From Aquirufa ecclesiirivi (GTDB lineage Bacteria; Bacteroidota; Bacteroidia; Cytophagales; Spirosomataceae), in contig NZ_JAANOP010000003.1 of NCBI RefSeq assembly GCF_011250515.1, forward strand, positions 124,001 to 188,000: a stretch of 64,000 nucleotides of DNA, given 5' to 3'. Below are positions 27,006 to 33,231 of the stretch, piece by piece. The notes under the pieces were generated by a model. The model ran no database searches, had not been told where the DNA came from, and saw only the letters and a program-made list of their open reading frames with translations. The translations under genes were made by a program, and so were the position numbers. Position 1 is the stretch's first letter. Every line of letters starts with the position of its first letter.

Positions 27006-28300
27006 AAAAAATCATCCTTTTTCTATCATTTATGGCTTGTTGGGCTTGTCAATCCAAGTCTAAGAAAATCCAATTTTCAGGAACTGAAATCGACAAAGTA
27101 GTCCAAGAAATGACGGAAATGATGATTCATGATGTCAGTAATCCCCCTTTGGCGATGCGCTTTTTCTCCTATGCCTGTTTAGCTGGCTATCAGGTCATGA
27201 CGGAAGCGGATTCTAGCTTGAATGCATTTCAATATAAGTTCAATGATTATCCTGCATTCACAAAAGATAAGTCCATAGAGGCTCCTGAATTTACGGCTAT
27301 GTTGGCCATGATGGAAGTGGCACAAAAAATGCAACCTTCTGGCAATAGGATGAAAGAATTTGAAGCGCGTTACATTGACTCTTGCCGTCAAAAGGGTTTA
27401 TCGAACCAAGTGATTGAAACATCTACTCAAAAAGCGCAAGCCGTGGCGAAAGGGATTTTAGCCTATGCCAAAGCAGATGGCTACAATAAGCTTAGTAATT
27501 TTCCGAAGTACACACCCAAGAAAACAGCGGGAGCTTGGTATAGCACGCCTCCGGGGTATTTCCCAGCGGTAGAACCTTATTTTTACCGCATTCGTAGTTT
27601 TAGTTTAGACACCAATAAAATAGAGGAAATTCCAGCTCCAGCTCCTTATTCGGAATCGAATTCATCTTCATTTTATCAATTAAGTAAGGCCGTTTACCAA
27701 GCTGATAAATCGGAAGAAAACCTCAAAATTGCCGCATTTTGGGATTGTAATCCCTTTGCGCTGAACGACCAAGGCCATTTATTGATAGGCATGAAAAAAA
27801 TATCCCCAGGAGCCCATTGGATGGGAATTGCAGGGATAGCAAGTGCTAAAAAACAAGTAAAATTTGGGGAAAGTTTAGCGATTAGAACGGCATTGGCAAC
27901 CAGTTTAATGGATGCGTTTTGGTTATGCTGGCGAGAGAAATACCACAGTCACCGCATTCGTCCTGAAACAGCCATCCGAAAATTAGTAGATCCTACTTGG
28001 AAACCTTTTTTACAGACACCTCCATTTCCTGAATATCCGAGTGGACATTCCACTGTTTCAACCACTGCGGCCATCGTGTTAACACATTTTTTTGGCCCTA
28101 ATTTTTCCTATACAGATACGGTCGAAAAGCGCTATGGCATAGCCGACCGATCATTCAAGTCCTTTGAAGCAGCCGCCGAAGAAGCTAGTATTTCCCGCTT
28201 TTACGGCGGTATTCATTACATGGATGGCATAGAAGCTGGACAAACACAAGGCCGAATTTTAGGCAAACATTTTTTAACCTTATTGCAACATGAAAATTAA
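27002..28300 (+). CDS. Vanadium-dependent haloperoxidase / PAP2-superfamily lipoprotein
   Basis: A 432-aa exported protein with lipobox Cys16 (SFMACWAC). The vanadate/phosphate-binding triad of the acid-phosphatase/haloperoxidase superfamily is complete: K313-x6-RP (R320, P321), PSGHS (346-350) and S398-R399-x5-H405. Length and the long helical N-terminal part fit the vanadium haloperoxidase-like group rather than short PAP2 lipid phosphatases. It could halogenate or peroxidise a substrate or act as a phosphatase; sequence alone does not decide. It overlaps the FG-GAP gene by 4 bp and the DUF1080 gene by 11 bp, so the three are one translationally coupled unit. Confidence 0.87.
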   Translation: MKKIILFLSFMACWACQSKSKKIQFSGTEIDKVVQEMTEMMIHDVSNPPLAMRFFSYACLAGYQVMTEADSSLNAFQYKFNDYPAFTKDKSIEAPEFTAMLAMMEVAQKMQPSGNRMKEFEARYIDSCRQKGLSNQVIETSTQKAQAVAKGILAYAKADGYNKLSNFPKYTPKKTAGAWYSTPPGYFPAVEPYFYRIRSFSLDTNKIEEIPAPAPYSESNSSSFYQLSKAVYQADKSEENLKIAAFWDCNPFALNDQGHLLIGMKKISPGAHWMGIAGIASAKKQVKFGESLAIRTALATSLMDAFWLCWREKYHSHRIRPETAIRKLVDPTWKPFLQTPPFPEYPSGHSTVSTTAAIVLTHFFGPNFSYTDTVEKRYGIADRSFKSFEAAAEEASISRFYGGIHYMDGIEAGQTQGRILGKHFLTLLQHEN

Positions 28301-29159
28301 ATTATTACTACTTCTAAGCATCTTCGCTTTTCAATCACAAGCCCAAAATACTTCCAAGGAAGCTTGGGAATCCATGTTTAATGGTAAGGATCTAAACAAT
28401 TGGACCCCAAAAATCCGTAATTCTCCAGCGGGTGTCAATTATGGCAATACCTTTCGAGTGGAGGATGGAAAATTAGTGGTACGCTATGATTCTGCGGCCT
28501 ATCCCAATTTTGATGAGCGATTTGGTCACCTTTTCTACAAGAAAAAATTTGGCTATTACCGAATCCGTTTGAACTATCGCTTTGTAGGAGAACAGGCTAT
28601 TAAAGGACCTGGTTGGGCTACAAGAAACAGCGGTATCATGGTGCATGGACAAACGGCAGAGAGCATGGGCTTGAAGCAAGACTTTCCCGTGTCTATTGAG
28701 GTGCAATTATTGGGAGGAAATGGAAAGGATAAAAGAACCACTTGTAATTTGTGTACACCGGGAACCCATGTAGAAATGAATGGGAAGCTATTTACGCCAC
28801 ATTGCATCAACTCCCAATCAGAAACCTTTCATGGAGATCAGTGGGTCCAAGCAGAAGTACTTGTTTTGGGAGATTCCTTGATCCGTCATTACTCCAATGG
28901 AAAAGAAGTTTTAGCCTATCAGAGGCCACAAGTAGGTGGTGGCAATGTCAGTGGACAAGATGTCATTTTTGGCAAATCGGGCGAACTTATTAAAGAAGGC
29001 AGTATTTCCTTACAAAGCGAAAGCCATCCCGTGGAATTCAAGAACATTGAAATTTTAAATTTGGAAGGTTGCATGAATCCAGAGGCCTTGAATTACAAAA
29101 CCTATTTTGTTAAATCGAAACCAGAAGATTGCCTTTTCAAAACGAAAAAGAAAAAATAA
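28290..29159 (+). CDS. DUF1080 (3-keto-disaccharide hydrolase-like) secreted protein with Cys-pair tail
   Basis: A 289-aa exported protein; signal peptide MKIKLLLLLSIFAFQSQAQ. The DUF1080 concanavalin-like fold starts at WESMFNGKDLNNWTPK (FNGKDLxxW is the family hallmark) and includes FRVEDGKLVV, YRIRLNYRFVG, NSGIMVHGQ and a late VEFKNIEILNLEG strand. DUF1080 proteins include 3-keto-glycoside hydrolases, but many members are uncharacterised. The last 30 residues, GCMNPEALNY and EDC, resemble the Cys-bracketed GCxDPxAxNY-type motif found on surface proteins of Bacteroidota. It is the last gene of the SusCD-linked operon. No terminator is evident after it. Confidence 0.85.
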   Translation: MKIKLLLLLSIFAFQSQAQNTSKEAWESMFNGKDLNNWTPKIRNSPAGVNYGNTFRVEDGKLVVRYDSAAYPNFDERFGHLFYKKKFGYYRIRLNYRFVGEQAIKGPGWATRNSGIMVHGQTAESMGLKQDFPVSIEVQLLGGNGKDKRTTCNLCTPGTHVEMNGKLFTPHCINSQSETFHGDQWVQAEVLVLGDSLIRHYSNGKEVLAYQRPQVGGGNVSGQDVIFGKSGELIKEGSISLQSESHPVEFKNIEILNLEGCMNPEALNYKTYFVKSKPEDCLFKTKKKK

Positions 29160-29423
29160 ATACCCCATTTTTACCTTTAAATAAGAAAATAGCCTAGTAG
29201 ATGGTATCATTTTAAGGAAAAATGAAGATATTGAAAAACCATTAGCCTTTGCTCTAAGCCATTTAGCGAACATATAAAAAAAGTACTATTATTGGAATCC
29301 CCAATCGGTCATTTAATACCTGTAAACTTGGTAAAATAAACGAAATTTGGGTAATTTGGCTGTTTGGAAATTTACCTTCCAATAGTCTATTGTAGAATAA
29401 TTCAATTATAAATTTTATATCGC

Positions 29424-31259
29424 ATGTGTGGAATCGTAGCATATATAGGTCATCAAGAAGCCTATCCTATCATATTAAAAGGTTTAAAAAGATTAGAATA
29501 TAGAGGCTACGACAGTTCGGGAATTGCCTTATACGGTAAACAAATTGAATCCTACAAAAAGAAGGGAAGAGTCAGTGAATTAGAGACTTGGGATGCCCCT
29601 ATTTTACACGAAGCACATGCCGGAATCGGTCATACACGCTGGGCTACCCACGGTGAGCCCACCGATGCCAATGCCCATCCACACCAATCCAACAGTGGTA
29701 GAATCACCTTGGTGCACAATGGAATCATTGAAAACTATGCCTCATTAAAGGCTGAATTAATCCAAAAAGGCTATACGTTCCAAAGTGAAACAGACACCGA
29801 AGTTTTGGTCAATTTCATTGAGGACATCCAAATCAACAACAATTCTACCCTAGAAGAGGCCATGCGCATCGCCCTAAAAAGGGTGGTTGGAGCTTACGTG
29901 ATCATTGTATTGGAAGATGGTTTTCCAGATAGATTAATTGCTGCCAGAAAAGGTAGTCCTTTGGTGATCGGTGTAGGAGAAGGAGAGCACTTTTTAGCAT
30001 CGGACGCCTCCCCCATCATTGAATATACCAAGCGCGTCATTTATGTCAATGATTATGAGTTGGCCATCATATCCAAAGATGACATCATCTTAAAAAATCT
30101 AGGAAACGAGCCGGTAACGCCCTATATCCAACAATTGGATATGGAGTTGGCTCAAATAGAAAAAGGCGGTTTTGATCATTTCATGTTGAAAGAAATCTTT
30201 GATCAGCCAGCCAGTTTAACGGATTGTTTACGTGGTCGTCTGGATGTTGCTAATTCAAGTTTAACCTTAGCTGGTGTAGACCAACATTTGTCGGTTTTCA
30301 CCCAAGCCAAACGCATCATCATTGTGGCCTGCGGAACCAGTTGGCATGCAGGACTCATTGCCGAATACATGATCGAAACGATTTGTCGGATTCCTGTGGA
30401 GGTAGAATATGCTTCTGAGTTCCGATACCGTAATCCCATCATTCATTCCGGGGATGTGATTATAGCGATATCTCAAAGTGGTGAAACGGCCGATACTTTG
30501 GTGGCGATAGAACGTGCCAAAGAGCAGGGAGCCTTTATTTTTGGCGTGGTAAATGCGGTGGGATCATCTATAGCAAGACTATCCCATGCGGGAGCCTATA
30601 CCCATGCTGGACCGGAGATTGGGGTAGCCAGTACCAAAGCCTTTACGGCCCAATTAACCGTATTGGCCATGATGGCCTTGAAAATTGGTAAAGCCAAGCA
30701 AACATTAACGGATGCTGATTACAAGCATTATTTAGTGGAATTATCTCAAATTCCGGAGAAAGTGCAAGTGATTTTATCCTCTCATGAATTAATTAAGGAA
30801 GTCGCACAGGTTTATGCCGAAGCAAACAACTTCTTGTTTTTAGGAAGAGGCTATAATTTCCCAGTGGCCTTGGAGGCTGCCTTAAAACTGAAAGAGGTGA
30901 GTTATATTCCCTGCTCTGGATATCCTTCAGGAGAGGTAAAACATGGTCCTATTGCCTTGGTGGATGAGACCTTACCGACATTATTCATTGCTACCAAAGA
31001 CAAATATTACGATAAGATTGTCAGCAACATTCAGGAAATCAAAGCCCGAAAAGGCAAAGTGATAGCCATCATCAATCCGGACGACACAGCCATTCGAGGC
31101 GTATCTGACCATGTGATGGAAGTTCCAGAAACCGATGAGTTATTAGCGCCTTTATTAACGGTCATCCCTACGCAATTAATGTCTTACTACATCGGCGTTT
31201 TACGTGGATTGGATGTCGACAAGCCGAGGAATTTGGCTAAGAGTGTAACGGTGGAGTAG
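29424..31259 (+). CDS. glmS: Glutamine-fructose-6-phosphate aminotransferase (isomerizing)
   Basis: Makes glucosamine-6-phosphate from fructose-6-phosphate and glutamine, the first step toward UDP-GlcNAc for peptidoglycan and LPS. The 611-aa length is standard. Cys2 (MCGIVAYIG) is the glutaminase nucleophile; RLEYRGYDSSGIA and HTRWATHGEP belong to the class II amidotransferase domain. Two SIS domains follow (ISQSGETADTLVA and the KEVSYIPCSGYPSGEVKHGPIAL segment), and the C-terminus KPRNLAKSVTVE is the conserved tail. It stands alone; 264 bp upstream contain no glmS ribozyme that I can recognise, only a short TTGGAA/TTCCAA hairpin. A dispersed palindrome follows it. Confidence 0.97.
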   Translation: MCGIVAYIGHQEAYPIILKGLKRLEYRGYDSSGIALYGKQIESYKKKGRVSELETWDAPILHEAHAGIGHTRWATHGEPTDANAHPHQSNSGRITLVHNGIIENYASLKAELIQKGYTFQSETDTEVLVNFIEDIQINNNSTLEEAMRIALKRVVGAYVIIVLEDGFPDRLIAARKGSPLVIGVGEGEHFLASDASPIIEYTKRVIYVNDYELAIISKDDIILKNLGNEPVTPYIQQLDMELAQIEKGGFDHFMLKEIFDQPASLTDCLRGRLDVANSSLTLAGVDQHLSVFTQAKRIIIVACGTSWHAGLIAEYMIETICRIPVEVEYASEFRYRNPIIHSGDVIIAISQSGETADTLVAIERAKEQGAFIFGVVNAVGSSIARLSHAGAYTHAGPEIGVASTKAFTAQLTVLAMMALKIGKAKQTLTDADYKHYLVELSQIPEKVQVILSSHELIKEVAQVYAEANNFLFLGRGYNFPVALEAALKLKEVSYIPCSGYPSGEVKHGPIALVDETLPTLFIATKDKYYDKIVSNIQEIKARKGKVIAIINPDDTAIRGVSDHVMEVPETDELLAPLLTVIPTQLMSYYIGVLRGLDVDKPRNLAKSVTVE

Positions 31260-31314
31260 CGTGTATAACGTTGTTGTTGGCTTCGAGAACCTCAGGTAAA
31301 TCGAGAGCATCAGG

Positions 31315-31435
31315 CAACGCTGTCAAGGTTTAAAACCTTGCCAGCGTTAGGTGCAAACCTAACATTTTTCGACCAAAAACAAGGGCATCTTCCCACAGAT
31401 TATCAGTAGATCGATATTTTTATCCTTTTGTAGAT
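31315..31435 (+). repeat. Direct repeat, copy A (about 121 bp)
   Basis: Nearly identical to 33069-33191: shared order is the 33-nt palindrome, GCAAACCTAACATTTTT, CAAAAACAAGGGCATCTT, CCCACAGATTATCAGTAGAT and CCTTTTGTAGAT, with only a few substitutions and small indels. The two copies bracket a 1.6-kb AT-rich segment. Confidence 0.92.
31316..31348 (+). repeat. 33-nt dispersed palindrome, copy 2
   Basis: Same 15-nt arms as copy 1, including the internal T/C mismatch, with loop TAA. It starts 57 nt after the glmS stop, inside direct-repeat copy A. Confidence 0.9.
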
Positions 31436-31439
31436 TTCC

Positions 31440-31539
31440 GCTGTTCGATTTCTATGGTTAAATCAATTAGTTGTCTATAAAAATAGTAATATTTTCATTT
31501 TAGGAACTAGCCCTGATTTAACCATAGAAATCGAACAGC
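31440..31539. repeat. Perfect 26-bp inverted repeat around a 48-nt AT-rich core
   Basis: Arms 31440-31465 and 31514-31539 are exact reverse complements; the core is 48 nt. Similar short sequences flank both ends (GATTTCC left, GATTCC right). It could be a miniature inverted-repeat element or a long hairpin ending the metalloprotease transcript. Confidence 0.8.
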
Positions 31540-31571
31540 AGATTCCTGTTAGCCATTTGTGCTTTTATTTT

Positions 31572-32381
31572 TTAATATTTTTCCTTTACAAATTTCTGCC
31601 ATTCTATTTCAAATTGCATTTCTGTAACTCCAATTACTTTTTCAAAATTACCATACGATTTTATAAATTCTGGAAGCTTTTCTTTTCCATATTTTGAGAC
31701 AAAATACTCAACGATTGTGTAACCAACGTTATAAATTTGATTGCTATTATTCAATTCTTTTAGTGTCGGACTATTTTTCATTCCGTATTTAACGCTCAAA
31801 TTATTTACAATTCCTGCTTCATAATCGCAAATTGCTTCCCAAAACCATTGCGGATAATTTTTCTCAAAACCAGTTTCAAAGTTTTTGTCAAAATCAGCAA
31901 CTTTTTCATTTTGGGATTTCGAAAGAGCATCCTGAATTAAAATATTAAGTTGAACGCAATGAGTAAATTCGTGAACTGCTACTTTTTCCATTTTCTGTGG
32001 AAAAATACTATTGTACCAAGTTTCATACTTCAAATGAAATTCTAAAGGCCCTCGACTTGTTCCACTTGCATTACTGTTCTTTATACCTATCGCTTTGTTA
32101 AAATCACTTTGGTTTGGATAAATAAAAACTGAAATTTTATCATGTTTGGGGTCTTTTAATTCCGTTCTAATTCTATCGTAATTCAATTCTAAAGCTATTG
32201 AAATATCTTCGGCTTCGCTTTCAAGAATTCCGTAATAATTCACTACAAAATTTGTTGAAGATATATTTTTGCTATCGCTTTCAACTCTTAATTTTCGAAT
32301 TAGAAATGATATCAAGAATATTGTAGCTAAACATCCAATAGAAAGTAAAGTAATCTTGACTATTATTTTTACTTTTTTCAT
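31572..32381 (-). CDS. Membrane-anchored HExxH metalloprotease, peptidase-MA-like
   Basis: A 269-aa protein with one N-terminal membrane segment (KVKIIVKITLLSIGCLATIFLISFL split over residues 2-28), so probably anchored with the catalytic part outside. The zinc motif HEFTH is at 137-141; a downstream WFWEAICDYEA segment near residue 195 supplies a plausible third, glutamate ligand as in gluzincins. The target is unknown. I preferred the ATG at 32381 (MKKVK); an ATG at 32483 would add 34 residues before the membrane segment. Codon use is AT-rich (many AAA, AAT, TTT), unlike the adjoining glmS and DUF4965 genes, and it sits inside a direct-repeat-bracketed island, suggesting acquisition by transfer. 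Confidence 0.72.
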   Translation of the reverse strand: MKKVKIIVKITLLSIGCLATIFLISFLIRKLRVESDSKNISSTNFVVNYYGILESEAEDISIALELNYDRIRTELKDPKHDKISVFIYPNQSDFNKAIGIKNSNASGTSRGPLEFHLKYETWYNSIFPQKMEKVAVHEFTHCVQLNILIQDALSKSQNEKVADFDKNFETGFEKNYPQWFWEAICDYEAGIVNNLSVKYGMKNSPTLKELNNSNQIYNVGYTIVEYFVSKYGKEKLPEFIKSYGNFEKVIGVTEMQFEIEWQKFVKEKY

Positions 32382-32565
32382 TAGCTTAAGTTTTAACTCG
32401 TTGTTTCTCTGCTGTAACGATAGCATTACGGCTAACATTACGTACTTTGCATTCGGGTGGATATCGGATCCAAAAACTGTCAAAACACCACAAAACTAAA
32501 TTAAATGTAGAAAATTTCGAGAACAACTTCGCCCGTCATTTTTGAAAAGGTGATGTTATATGCCG

Positions 32566-32983
32566 TTATTTTTTAACAGTATTTCCAGGATTGCCCTTTT
32601 CATGTCCATAACTAATTACACGAGATAGTTTCCGTTTACCAGTACTATCTTTTCGCCATACATGAATAAATTCATATGCTCCATTCAGCTTTTCTGTCTC
32701 TCCCGTACTAGTACGGTAAAAACGATCTGTTCCTATTTCAATCGCACCAAAATTCTTTATTGAATAAACTTTCAAACTACTTTTTTATAAGTTCCCTTTT
32801 GAGATGCAAATCTGTTGCACAATTTTCCTTAAATGATTGAAGTTCACTTTTTAGCGAAACGATTAATCCACTTAGGTCATGATCAAATTCTAAGTCATTA
32901 TTGAAATATTCTTTAAATGCCAAAGTATCACAATTATTAAAAGCTTTGAATAAAAGATTGTCAGCTAAACCAATTTCGTTAAA
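32566..32983 (-). pseudogene. Frameshifted and truncated DUF4440/SnoaL-like gene
   Basis: The last 69 codons read in one frame (YEFIHVWRKDSTGKRKLSRVISYGH, a DUF4440-type C-terminus). About 65 codons of matching upstream sequence lie in another frame, with FDHDLSGLIVSLKSELQ. The two frames join at a run of six T on the plus strand (32781-32786). One base fewer would give ...RELIKSSLKVYSIK... without a stop. The 5' part runs into a stop at 32984-32986 with no start codon or signal peptide, so the N-terminus is missing as well. Decay after insertion of the island, a sequencing error in the homopolymer, or slippage are all possible for the frameshift; the truncation favours decay. Confidence 0.7.
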
Positions 32984-33068
32984 CTAATTTGGTACAGGTG
33001 ACGGGGCTGTTCATAAGGTCTAACCTATTGGGCAAAACATGATGTGAAAGAAATAAAAGATATTCCCC

Positions 33069-33191
33069 CAACGCTGTCAAGGTTTAAAACCTTGCCAGCG
33101 TTAGGTACAAACCTAACATTTTTAGGCCAAAAACAAGGGCATCTTCCCACAGATTATCAGTAGATCGATATTTTTTCACCCTTTTGTAGAT
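33069..33191 (+). repeat. Direct repeat, copy B (about 123 bp)
   Basis: Second copy of the 31315-31435 repeat. It ends immediately upstream of the DUF4965 gene and includes that gene's probable -33 element (TTG at 33184-33186). Confidence 0.92.
33070..33102 (+). repeat. 33-nt dispersed palindrome, copy 3
   Basis: Identical in sequence to copy 2, including the T/C mismatch and TAA loop; part of direct-repeat copy B. Confidence 0.9.
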
Positions 33192-33213
33192 GCTTGGAAT
33201 CTTCCTATCTTTA
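33184..33213 (+). promoter_or_regulatory. Promoter of the DUF4965 gene
   Basis: TTG at 33184-33186 and TATCTTTA at 33206-33213 are separated by 19 nt, matching the Bacteroidota pattern TTG-N19..23-TAnnTTTG with A as last base. The start codon is 18 nt downstream. Confidence 0.55.
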
Positions 33214-33231
33214 ATTCAATAAACCATTACT

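Larger units (their letters stand above)
31260..31571. other. 312-bp intergenic region of repeats
   Basis: After glmS come 55 bp of unassigned sequence, then direct-repeat copy A (31315-31435) containing a dispersed palindrome, then a 100-bp structure with 26-bp perfect inverted ends (31440-31539). No gene is visible. Confidence 0.7.

Noticed and set aside
29160-29423. glmS ribozyme upstream of glmS
   Set aside because: No conserved core of the ribozyme is recognisable; only a short hairpin is seen, and the ribozyme is typical of Firmicutes.
32384-32565. attC-like recombination site between the protease gene and the DUF4440 remnant
   Set aside because: Phrases such as ATTACGGCTAACATTACG and GTTATATGCCGTTA recall cassette junctions, but I could not fold a convincing paired R/L site and no integrase is visible.
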